Shown here in pieces: positions 21,492 through 28,101 of a stretch of 28,106 nt of DNA. Source of the DNA: CAYJQO01 sp964372445 (lineage in GTDB: Bacteria > Patescibacteriota > Minisyncoccia > UBA6257 > GWB1-50-10); assembly GCA_964372445.1 (NCBI GenBank), contig CAYJQO010000007.1, forward strand, positions 1-28,106, read 5' to 3'. Each line of letters begins with the position of its first letter. The stretch's first letter is position 1. The translations under genes were made by a program, and so were the position numbers. The notes below the pieces were generated by a model. It saw nothing but the letters and a program-made list of their open reading frames with translations. It was not told the DNA's origin and did not search any database.

Positions 21492-23777
21492 CTACTCGTA
21501 CGCCGGATGGTTGAACGGTTTCCCCTCCAGGCTGTAGCTCACGTTGAAAAAACCGGAGCCACTACCTCCATGAATTGATCTGAACCGGAACACCGTCTCA
21601 TTCGCCGTAGCTCGATCTACCGACCGACACTCGTTGGTGTACAAGTCATAAGCTACGCAGATCTTCATAAAACCGCTGTTACTAGACCAACGCCACTTGG
21701 GCGTGGTGGGCATGTTGAGAGGCCCGCAATTCTGGTTCCACGTACCTTCGTCTCCGGGGCTGGTCCCGGCGAGCTCAAAGTACGAAAGGCCGTTGGTGCC
21801 GCCGGAGATATAGCGGATGGCGAAGCGGTCATCCACGCACGCACTTGCCGAGCCGTTGATGCTCGGGTAAACCTTGACGCCATTCGGGATAATGCCAACA
21901 ACCTCGAGATTACCATCGACACGAAGGTTATTCTGAATTCGCATGTCGCCGCCCACATCAAGCTTCAATCCTGCCCCCGGCGTCGGCGTCCCGATGCCGA
22001 CGGAGCCGCTATTGGTGATTCGCAGCAGCTCGCCGTTCGTGCTGTCCCAAAACCGGAACCCCCTCCCCGAACCATCAAAGATGGTGTGTGGATCTGTCTG
22101 GGTGCCATAGAACTTAATTTTGTCGTTCACCGCAGAGCTGATGGATACTGTTCCCCATTGATCCACCACCAACTTCGCCTCCCCCCCGCTATTCAAAAAC
22201 TTCAGCGTACCCTGGTCATTCGTGATCGTGTAACTCGGCTTATCCCCAGGAGTGAACACAAGCGAGGGAGCTCCGGCAATCGTTGGGTGGCCGATGGTCA
22301 CATTGCTCTGGATGTAAGCGTTACCTGCAGCTGAAACGGGGGTGTTTGACATGCGGTTGTAGACGTAGGCAGCGTCAACGGTGTAGCAGGGACCGGTGGA
22401 ACAATCGGTCGCCTTAGATTTGTTGTAGGCTACGAGGCCTCGGTTAACACTTTCATACACAAGAGGTTGGCAATCGTTCCCAACGTTTGGATCTGTGTCG
22501 CAGGAAAGGTACTTTGTTGTGTCACTGGGCGGCGGATTTACAAAAGTTCCTGTGCTCTGGTACTTGTAACCCGTCTTTCCAGGATCAAGTGTTACCAAAA
22601 GATTCCCGTTCTCGACAGCAAGTTTCTCACTAGGATTGTCAGTGCCAATCCCGACGTTGCCGCCGTTGGTAAGGGTGAGCACGTTCCTCCAGTTTAACAC
22701 TTCGGAATCAGCAGCTCCTGGATCTGCGGTACGGAACGTAATGCCCCCATCCGGTTGTGTGAAAGCAATGTTAGCAACCCCAACATTGTTAGCGAGTATC
22801 CTCCGGTCTGCCGCTGGGCTCCCACCGTAGTAGAAGTTGCTGCCAATAATTTTCTGCCCACCGTCGTGGATAGTGAGACGGTCGCCAATTTGCACTCGCT
22901 CTTTTGGATTGTCAGTGCCAATTCCCACATTCCCTGCACGGTAGTAGATCGCGTCGGGAGAAGCCGGTGGAGCCGGTGCGGGCTGCCAGTAGGTTGTGCC
23001 ACCACCCCCGCCGCCCCCTGCTGTGGTCTGCTTAGTGCCATCAGGGAAGATGATCCCGTTGCCAGTACCAATAATCTTTGTATCACCGCTCACCTGGAGC
23101 CCGATCGCATTGGGGCCAGAGGCACTGAAGAATCCTCCAATGTTCTTGCCGGGGCCCGGACCGTTGCTCACGCCGTAGACGGCGATGGCGGCCCCCCCGA
23201 CGTTCGCCGCATCGGTACCGCCCTGGTTCAATGCGTAGAGGGCGTAGTTCACCGGGTTCGGATTTACTAAGAGCGCGCTCTGCTTGACGAACACCGTCAT
23301 GCCGCCGCTGGTGGTCGTGTTCGAATCAAAGATTGCCCGGGTGTAGCCGGCGGGCAGGGCGCTCCCCACCGCGATGCTATCGAACCGCGACCAACCCGCG
23401 ACGCGGAGGTACACTCCCTGGGGATCGGAGATGCCAATTGAAACCGGGGTTGAGAAGTAGAGAGATCCATTCCCCAAGATGTTCTTGTTGAGTGTGATAT
23501 CCGCTGCTTTCGTTCCAGACCGAAACCGCACCTGTGGCCCGAGACTGGTAGTGGTAGCGTTGGTGAACCCGGCGTACGAACCGCTCGTGCCGACGTTCAG
23601 GTTACCGGTTTTGAACTGCTCGGCACTTCCCGTGTCGAGCGGCGGGTTCGGATTCCCGCTCGGGAAAGCCGCCGGCGGCGGGTACCAGTCAGCCGCCTGC
23701 GCCACGATCGCAACCGAAACGAGCAGGGCTACCGCTACCACAAAAACAGGTTTGAGGTTCAGCTTGCGCCTGGGCAT
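21492..23777 (-). CDS. Secreted surface protein with VGIGT (tail-fibre-like) repeats
   Basis: This is an exported protein of about 761 residues. A basic start (MPRRKLNLK) and a hydrophobic segment (VFVVAVALLVSVAIVAQA) form a signal peptide with likely cleavage after AQA. The body is beta-rich and low in charge. It contains the NVGIGT-xx-P-x-E-x-L/V motif near residues 282 and 372, and an SVGIGTPTP variant near 590. A FPDGTKQTTA element followed by a glycine run lies near 243-265. Such motifs occur in trimeric tail-fibre stalks and in many Patescibacterial surface proteins. The last about 150 residues form a separate cysteine-containing domain (SACVDDRF, NQNCGPL, MKICVAY, NECRS). The ATG at 23777 is chosen because the ATG at 23795 lies upstream of the predicted transcription start. 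A role in attachment is inferred. Confidence 0.82.
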   Translation of the reverse strand: MPRRKLNLKPVFVVAVALLVSVAIVAQAADWYPPPAAFPSGNPNPPLDTGSAEQFKTGNLNVGTSGSYAGFTNATTTSLGPQVRFRSGTKAADITLNKNILGNGSLYFSTPVSIGISDPQGVYLRVAGWSRFDSIAVGSALPAGYTRAIFDSNTTTSGGMTVFVKQSALLVNPNPVNYALYALNQGGTDAANVGGAAIAVYGVSNGPGPGKNIGGFFSASGPNAIGLQVSGDTKIIGTGNGIIFPDGTKQTTAGGGGGGGTTYWQPAPAPPASPDAIYYRAGNVGIGTDNPKERVQIGDRLTIHDGGQKIIGSNFYYGGSPAADRRILANNVGVANIAFTQPDGGITFRTADPGAADSEVLNWRNVLTLTNGGNVGIGTDNPSEKLAVENGNLLVTLDPGKTGYKYQSTGTFVNPPPSDTTKYLSCDTDPNVGNDCQPLVYESVNRGLVAYNKSKATDCSTGPCYTVDAAYVYNRMSNTPVSAAGNAYIQSNVTIGHPTIAGAPSLVFTPGDKPSYTITNDQGTLKFLNSGGEAKLVVDQWGTVSISSAVNDKIKFYGTQTDPHTIFDGSGRGFRFWDSTNGELLRITNSGSVGIGTPTPGAGLKLDVGGDMRIQNNLRVDGNLEVVGIIPNGVKVYPSINGSASACVDDRFAIRYISGGTNGLSYFELAGTSPGDEGTWNQNCGPLNMPTTPKWRWSSNSGFMKICVAYDLYTNECRSVDRATANETVFRFRSIHGGSGSGFFNVSYSLEGKPFNHPAYE

Positions 23778-23785
23778 CTCCGTAC

Positions 23786-23794
23786 AGTATACCA
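23786..23794 (-). promoter_or_regulatory. Extended -10 promoter of the VGIGT-repeat gene
   Basis: TGGTATACT on the minus strand, with the hexamer ending 8 nt before the ATG at 23777. It is part of an 11-bp arm (23786-23796) that is the exact reverse complement of 23863-23873, the -10 region of the divergent gene. Confidence 0.65.
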
Positions 23795-23864
23795 TAACCA
23801 GTATACCACGGCACGCGGCGAAGGTCCGCGGTTTTCCACACGTCGGATCCCAGCACGGCCGGTA

Positions 23865-23873
23865 TGGTATACT
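23865..23873 (+). promoter_or_regulatory. Extended -10 promoter of the 23904 gene and clpP
   Basis: TGGTATACT; the predicted transcription start is near 23880, which leaves a leader of about 24 nt containing GCGGGA before the ATG at 23904. It probably also drives clpP, 4 nt downstream of the first gene. Confidence 0.65.
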
Positions 23874-23903
23874 TATGGTCAGCTAGAGAGCGCGGGATGT
23901 TCC

Positions 23904-24380
23904 ATGAAGAAAGCTTTTGGTTTCATTATTATACTAGCCCTCATGGCCGGTTCGCTCATCGCCGGGTACGCTCTGGGGCAGCAGAAGGGTGAACGCACCG
24001 GGAAGGCAGCCGCCGAGCGGGAGCTCAAGCCGCTCGTCGAGGCGATCTACCCGGCGCCCCCGGCCGTGGTCCAGAGCCTCACGGGCACCGTGAAGGTTGT
24101 CGCGGGGGGCACCATCAGCCTCGAAGTGCAGGACCCCGCCGACTACCTCCCCCACCTCGACGGGTCGCCCGTGCGGACAACGGTGCGGGCCGCGATTGTC
24201 TCAAGCGCCACCAAGATCACCTTGGTTGATACCGCTCACCCCGACAAGAGCGGCGCTCCCGCTACCTCCTCGCTCCGGCTCAGTGACCTCCGACCCGGGG
24301 ACATTATCTCCGTGACGAGCGAGGCAAACATTCGCGACGTGAAACAATTTGACGTGACCGAGATCCAGCTGGTACTCTAG
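23904..24380 (+). CDS. Membrane-anchored small beta-barrel (DUF5666-like) protein
   Basis: This 158-residue protein of uncertain family begins MKKAFGFIIILALMAGSLIAGYALG, a signal or N-terminal anchor helix, followed by a charged helical linker (about residues 27-48). From about residue 58 the sequence looks like an OB-like beta domain: GTVKVVAGGTISLEV, then TTVRAAIVSSATKITLV, then LSDLRPGDIISVTSE, a layout seen in DUF5666-type proteins. It would sit on the outer face of the membrane. The gene shares a transcript with clpP (4-nt gap), although no functional link is evident. The assignment is by pattern only. Confidence 0.75.
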   Translation: MKKAFGFIIILALMAGSLIAGYALGQQKGERTGKAAAERELKPLVEAIYPAPPAVVQSLTGTVKVVAGGTISLEVQDPADYLPHLDGSPVRTTVRAAIVSSATKITLVDTAHPDKSGAPATSSLRLSDLRPGDIISVTSEANIRDVKQFDVTEIQLVL

Positions 24381-24384
24381 TAGG

Positions 24385-24969
24385 GTGAACCTCATCCCAA
24401 CGGTTATTGAGAAGTCCGCGTACGGCGAACGGGCGTACGACATCTACTCACGCCTCCTCAAGGAGCGCATCATCTTCTTGGGCGGGCCGATTATCGACCA
24501 GGTGGCCAACAGCGTCATCGCCCAGCTCCTCTTCCTCGATCACGAGGACCAGAAGAAGGACATCATGCTCTACGTGAACACCCCGGGCGGGTCGGTGACC
24601 GCCGGGCTCGCCATCTACGATACGATGCAGTACGTGAAATCCCCCGTCTCGACCATCTGCGTCGGCATGGCCGCCTCCATGGGCGCGGTGCTCCTCGCCG
24701 CAGGTCAGAAGGGGAAGCGTTTCGCGCTGCCAAACTCGGAGATCCTCCTCCACCAGGTGATGGGTGGCGTTGAGGGACAGGCGATCGAGGTGGAGATCAC
24801 CGCGCGGCACATCGTGAAGATTAAGGATAAGATCAACCAGGTGCTCGCGAAGCACGCCGGCCAGAAGCTCGAGAAAATCGAGCGGGACACCGACCGCGAC
24901 TTCTACCTCACCTCGGCCGAGGCAAAGGACTACGGCCTGATCGACGAGATTCTTAAGACGAAGCGGTAG
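24385..24969 (+). CDS. clpP: ATP-dependent Clp protease proteolytic subunit
   Basis: ClpP is the serine protease core of the Clp machine. Two heptameric rings degrade proteins fed in by ClpX or ClpC/A. The 194-residue product keeps the catalytic triad: Ser98 in GMAASMG, His123 in LLHQVMGG, and Asp172 in TDRDFYL, followed by the KDYGLIDEIL end motif. The oligomerisation handle (about residues 130-165) is present. The start is GTG, 4 nt after the preceding stop, so translation is probably coupled. The N-terminus MNLIPTVIEKSAYGERAYDIYSRLL matches the family, with almost no propeptide. It is the only protease gene of this type here, and no Clp ATPase is adjacent. Confidence 0.97.
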   Translation: MNLIPTVIEKSAYGERAYDIYSRLLKERIIFLGGPIIDQVANSVIAQLLFLDHEDQKKDIMLYVNTPGGSVTAGLAIYDTMQYVKSPVSTICVGMAASMGAVLLAAGQKGKRFALPNSEILLHQVMGGVEGQAIEVEITARHIVKIKDKINQVLAKHAGQKLEKIERDTDRDFYLTSAEAKDYGLIDEILKTKR

Positions 24970-24998
24970 GTGCGCGCCACACCAGTTGAACTATAGAG

Positions 24999-25019
24999 CA
25001 GCCGCCAGAGCCGCGGCTG
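24999..25019 (+). terminator. Hairpin after clpP
   Basis: CAGCCGC / GCGGCTG (24999-25005 and 25013-25019) with a 7-nt loop, followed by TTCTCGGTTCG. It lies 30 nt after the clpP stop and before the tyrS promoter. The T run is poor, so it is a weak terminator or an mRNA end-stabilising hairpin. Confidence 0.45.
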
Positions 25020-25036
25020 TTCTCGGTTCGCCCCTG

Positions 25037-25045
25037 TGCTAGAAT
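25037..25045 (+). promoter_or_regulatory. Extended -10 promoter of tyrS
   Basis: TGCTAGAAT. Transcription is predicted to start near 25052, which excludes the TTG at 25049 as a start codon and leaves a leader of about 9 nt before the ATG at 25061. Confidence 0.65.
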
Positions 25046-25060
25046 GGCTTGAGCAAACCA

Positions 25061-26218
25061 ATGGCGAAGCGAAACGACCACACGGCGATGATCCTTGAGC
25101 GCGGCGTCGAGGAGGTTATTGAACGCGACCACCTGGCCTCGGCGCTCGCATCAGAGAAGCGGCTCCGCGTGAAGTTTGGGATCGACCCCACCTCACCCGA
25201 CATCCACCTGGGCCACACGGTGGTGCTCCGCAAGCTCCGCCAGTTCCAGGACGCCGGACACACCGCGGTCTTGATCATCGGAGACTTCACCGGACAGATC
25301 GGCGATCCCTCTGGCCGCTCCGAGGCACGGAAACCGCTCACCAAGAAAGAGGTACGCAAGAACGAGGCGACGTACCTCGAGCAGGCCGGTAAGGTGCTTG
25401 ACCTGAAGCGCGCGGAGGTCCGCCACAACAGCGAGTGGCACGAGCAGAAAGGACTCGCCGGTCTGCTAGAGCTCGCACGGGCCGTGACCGTGCAGCAGGT
25501 CTTGAAACGTGACGACTTCGAGCGTCGCCTCAAGGCGAAGAGCGAGATCTCGTTGCTCGAGACCCTCTACCCGCTCCTCCAGGGGTACGATTCGGTCGCG
25601 GTCCGGGCGGACGTCGAGCTCGGCGGCACCGACCAACGGTTCAACCTGCTCATGGGCCGGCGCGTGCAGCGCCACTACGGGCTCCCCGAGCAAGACGTCC
25701 TCACCATGCCGCTCCTCGAGGGCACGGACGGCGCCCGGAAAATGTCCAAGAGCTACGGGAACTACGTGGGGCTCACGGATACCCCCAGCGACATGTTCGG
25801 CAAGCTCATGGCCATCCCGGACAAATTGATCGAACGCTACCGTACGCTCCTCACCGACGAGGAGCCACCGAAGGGAGCTGGCCCCTACGAGGCTAAGCTC
25901 CGCCTTGCCGAGACCATCGTCGAGATGTACCACCCCTCCGGCTCGGGACGCGAGGCGCACACCTCCTTCCGGAAGGTATTCTCGGAGGGCCAAACCCCCG
26001 ACGAAGCCCCGACGCTCCAGCTCACGGGCAAGCAAATCCCGGTGGTTGACCTCTTACTCATGTGCGGGGTGCCGTCGAAGAGCGAGGCGCGCCGGCTCGC
26101 CGAGGGAGGCGCCGTTCGCGTGAACGGCCTCTCAAAGAAAGACCCCGCCGAGGTACTCACGCTCCGCGGCGGCGAGGTGGTCAAGATCGGGAAACGGCGG
26201 TTTTTCCGAATCTCTTAG
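25061..26218 (+). CDS. tyrS: Tyrosyl-tRNA synthetase (TyrZ-like type)
   Basis: TyrRS charges tRNA-Tyr with tyrosine in the cytoplasm. The 385-residue product is a class I synthetase with the HIGH-type motif H49-L-G-H52 in DIHLGHTVVLRKL and the KMSKS motif at residues 227-231. The tyrosine-pocket motif GGTDQRFNLLMGR lies between them. A C-terminal S4 RNA-binding domain (about residues 320-385, with LLLMCGVPSKSEARRLAEGGAVRVNG) ends the protein. The HLGHTVVLRKLRQFQ stretch fits the TyrZ branch rather than the E. coli-type branch. It has its own promoter. The in-frame TTG at 25049 was rejected because it precedes the predicted transcription start. Confidence 0.96.
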   Translation: MAKRNDHTAMILERGVEEVIERDHLASALASEKRLRVKFGIDPTSPDIHLGHTVVLRKLRQFQDAGHTAVLIIGDFTGQIGDPSGRSEARKPLTKKEVRKNEATYLEQAGKVLDLKRAEVRHNSEWHEQKGLAGLLELARAVTVQQVLKRDDFERRLKAKSEISLLETLYPLLQGYDSVAVRADVELGGTDQRFNLLMGRRVQRHYGLPEQDVLTMPLLEGTDGARKMSKSYGNYVGLTDTPSDMFGKLMAIPDKLIERYRTLLTDEEPPKGAGPYEAKLRLAETIVEMYHPSGSGREAHTSFRKVFSEGQTPDEAPTLQLTGKQIPVVDLLLMCGVPSKSEARRLAEGGAVRVNGLSKKDPAEVLTLRGGEVVKIGKRRFFRIS

Positions 26219-26235
26219 CCTCCTCTCGTCGAGGA

Positions 26236-26724
26236 TTACAAACTCACCGGGCCCGGCTCGGTGGCTTCCGCGCTCACGGTGACCACCATCATCACGGGAA
26301 GGTTACCAACGGGATCGAGTGCGGGTTTATCTCTCACTGCGTCAAAAGTACCGTCGCCGTCATCGAGGTGGAGCATGACGTAGAGCATCTCCCCATCTCG
26401 CGTCATGCGCGAGAGCGAAATCGGCGCCAGGGTACCCGTCTCCCCCGCCGGTAGTGCGCCGCTGGCACCTAAGATCTCTCCGGGGTTGCCACCGGCATCC
26501 TCATGGACCACCACGAAACCGGGCTTTTCAAGGCGCACGACCGCAACCGAAAGGGTCTGCGACGGAACTGGCTCGGCAACGTAGATGGCGTTGCGACTGA
26601 CAATCAGGCCAGTTGAGCCACTGTCAGCAGAGGTAGGTTTCTCACCTTTCTGAAAAGAAATGGCAACTCCCGCAGCAGCCACTGCGGCCACAACCCCGAC
26701 CGTCAGGTACATTCTCGTCCTCAT
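26236..26724 (-). CDS. Exported DUF7282-like protein
   Basis: This 162-residue protein has an N-terminal signal or anchor segment (MRTRMYLTVGVVAAVAAAGVAISF). A single beta-rich domain follows, with the pattern IYVAE...VAVVRLEKPGFVVVHEDAGGNPGEILGASGALPAG...LYVMLHLDDGDGTFD. This pattern (a 'GFVVIH...GxxIG.S..L..G' strand pair and a late 'LH.DdG...FD') is that of DUF7282, seen in haloarchaeal and Patescibacterial secreted proteins, often as repeats. The function is unknown. It converges on tyrS with 17 bp between the stops. The following gene upstream is also an exported protein. The family assignment is from memory of the pattern. Confidence 0.75.
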   Translation of the reverse strand: MRTRMYLTVGVVAAVAAAGVAISFQKGEKPTSADSGSTGLIVSRNAIYVAEPVPSQTLSVAVVRLEKPGFVVVHEDAGGNPGEILGASGALPAGETGTLAPISLSRMTRDGEMLYVMLHLDDGDGTFDAVRDKPALDPVGNLPVMMVVTVSAEATEPGPVSL

Positions 26725-26763
26725 GGCTCAATGTAAAGGATACGCAACCTGCAGCCGAACGCA

Positions 26764-26789
26764 ACAACCTCCGCCCAAGCGGAGGTTGT
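26764..26789 (-). terminator. Strong hairpin after the metzincin-like gene
   Basis: ACAACCTCCGC / GCGGAGGTTGT (26764-26774 and 26779-26789) is an 11-bp perfect stem with a CCAA loop. It lies 25 nt after the 26815-27600 stop. No T run follows on either strand, so it either terminates without a U-tract or protects the mRNA 3' end. Confidence 0.55.
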
Positions 26790-26814
26790 GGTGAGACGCT
26801 TCCCCAAGCAGATA

Positions 26815-27600
26815 CTACTCGGCCCAGAGAACAAAGGTGAAGAGCTTCTCGCCCTTACCCAGGTCGCGCTCGTAGAGCGAGGGGCGACCCTTGCTGTCTT
26901 TGCGGAGCACCGTGCCCACGTCATCCGCATCGGCCGCATTGCCGTTATTCCCATGTCGCTTAGCTGTCTGACCAACCGTCGTTACCGAATCGAGGTGGCC
27001 GTAGATTGTCTCGAGCTGCTCGTAGTCGTGCGCGTTCGGGTGCTCGTTCGACAGCGGTCCGCCCGGATTGCTCGTGTAATCCATGCAGGTACCGAGGTTC
27101 GTGTTGTAGAAGTTCGTGTCCTGATGGTCAAGCCCGAACGTATGCCCAACCTCTTGGCACATGACAAATTGTCTCCATGCCGGAGTATTGTAGGAAGCGG
27201 TATTAAAGTATGTATCATTAACCTTTACCGTTCCTTGCGTTATGTGGCTGCCACTAGCCCATATTGAAGCTACACCCAGCCACCCGTTAAAGCCGTAGGT
27301 TCTGTTGCAAACCTCTACCCGCCCGCCGGTGGGCTTACAGTTCCCTTTTGTTGGATCCGTCTGCCCCGGGACTATGGTGGTGTCTAACACCGAAGACACG
27401 CTCCAGTCAATCGATGTGGTAGCAAGATGGCCGTCCCATACCGTTGAGACGTTATCACCAAGCTTTAAGGTGAACGGATTGCTCGTACGCGCCCAGTGGT
27501 AGGAACCCCACGAGTGGCTCGCGTACGCTACCGTGCCCACGGCCACAACCGCTACGAGCGCCGCAAGACCCACCACTTTCATCCGAGAGTTTAGAAACAT
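26815..27600 (-). CDS. Exported metzincin-like protein with QExxHxxGxxH motif
   Basis: This 261-residue protein starts with a signal peptide (hydrophobic residues about 8-27, likely cleaved after AYAS). The middle part resembles matrixin-type metalloproteases: GWLGVASIWASGSHITQGTVKVNDTYF, then the zinc-site helix at residues 149-159. It then has a cysteine-containing Met-turn, CMDYTSN, with Met173. The standard motif HExxHxxGxxH reads Q149-E-V-G-H153-T-F-G-L-D-H159, so the first histidine ligand is glutamine while the Glu and the other two histidines remain. It may be an active variant or a binding-only protein. Cysteines (88, 98, 148, 172) suggest disulfides. The C-terminus (SLYERDLGKGEKLFTFVLWAE) looks conserved. 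It is unaccompanied by other proteases. Confidence 0.85.
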   Translation of the reverse strand: MFLNSRMKVVGLAALVAVVAVGTVAYASHSWGSYHWARTSNPFTLKLGDNVSTVWDGHLATTSIDWSVSSVLDTTIVPGQTDPTKGNCKPTGGRVEVCNRTYGFNGWLGVASIWASGSHITQGTVKVNDTYFNTASYNTPAWRQFVMCQEVGHTFGLDHQDTNFYNTNLGTCMDYTSNPGGPLSNEHPNAHDYEQLETIYGHLDSVTTVGQTAKRHGNNGNAADADDVGTVLRKDSKGRPSLYERDLGKGEKLFTFVLWAE

Positions 27601-27708
27601 GTTTAATTAGCTCGTCAGTTTTCGTTATCTATTTCGACCTTTATCCTCTATTTGCTTGGTAATCGTACCAGTCCTGGTATGTATGTCAACAACGAGAATG
27701 GTGAGTTT

Positions 27709-27782
27709 TGGTGCGGGTAGGGGGAATCGAACCCCCGCTTGGAAATTGGCAATCTCCCGTACTGCCACTATACGATACCCGC
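27709..27782 (-). tRNA. tRNA-Gly(GCC)
   Basis: A complete cloverleaf is readable on the minus strand. The acceptor stem is GCGGGTA/TACCCGC and the D arm GTA...TAC. The anticodon stem GGAGA/TTTCC encloses loop TTGCCAA with anticodon GCC. A 5-nt variable loop follows, and the T arm is GGGGG-TTCGATT-CCCCC. The discriminator is A, and the CCA end is encoded (27709-27711). No intron. It decodes GGC and GGU glycine codons. Confidence 0.96.
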
Positions 27783-27824
27783 CTGCAATCTCTACGGTCA
27801 CTCTACCGTATCCGAGGCAGGCGC

Positions 27825-28013
27825 TCAAGGACTGCTACCTGGCGGCGAGCTGGTGGGTCCCTTCACAAACGGTGCCCCGGTCGGACCGCGGAAGCTCTCC
27901 CCCGGCGGCACCGGCGCCTGGGCGTGCCGCCGGGAAACTATCGCGACCGCAACGTACAGGAGCGCGAACAAGACCACCACCGTCAGCAACGTCAGGATAT
28001 GCTTCCGTCCCAT
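27825..28013 (-). CDS. Short single-pass membrane protein, hypothetical
   Basis: This 62-residue protein starts with MGRKHI, then one hydrophobic helix (about residues 7-27, LTLLTVVVLFALLYVAVAIV). A basic stop-transfer (SRRH) and a Pro/Gly/Ser-rich tail (APVPPGESF...SSPPGSSP) follow. No family is recognised. Support comes from a TATAAT box 8 nt before the ATG, matching the leaderless pattern of other genes here, and from the clean topology. It lies directly upstream of tRNA-Gly on the same strand, 42 nt away. A DNA- or envelope-associated small protein is possible, but nothing in the sequence says which. Confidence 0.65.
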   Translation of the reverse strand: MGRKHILTLLTVVVLFALLYVAVAIVSRRHAQAPVPPGESFRGPTGAPFVKGPTSSPPGSSP

Positions 28014-28021
28014 GTGCTGTC

Positions 28022-28027
28022 ATTATA
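28022..28027 (-). promoter_or_regulatory. -10 box of the short membrane protein gene
   Basis: TATAAT on the minus strand ends 8 nt before the ATG at 28013; the mRNA is predicted to begin 1-2 nt before the start codon. It may also serve the tRNA-Gly gene downstream. Confidence 0.65.
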
Positions 28028-28045
28028 CACTTCGCGCGAACTCAT

Positions 28046-28101
28046 TGAGCTCATCGAGTCTGAGATCATTCGATCCTGAGGATCTCAGATCCGATGGACT
28101 C
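28046..28101. repeat. Nested palindromes at the window end
   Basis: TCTGAGATC (28059-28067) pairs with GATCTCAGA (28081-28089). GATCC-TGA-GGATC lies at 28072-28084, GAGTC/GACTC at 28056-28060 and 28097-28101, and the palindrome GAGCTC at 28046-28051. The elements overlap, so several alternative hairpins are possible. The sequence ends shortly after, which may reflect an assembly break at a repeat. Confidence 0.6.

Noticed and set aside
21492..23777. A prophage, suggested by tail-fibre-like VGIGT motifs
   Set aside because: No capsid, terminase, portal, integrase or lysis gene is nearby, and the protein has a Sec-type signal peptide, so it is a cellular surface protein.
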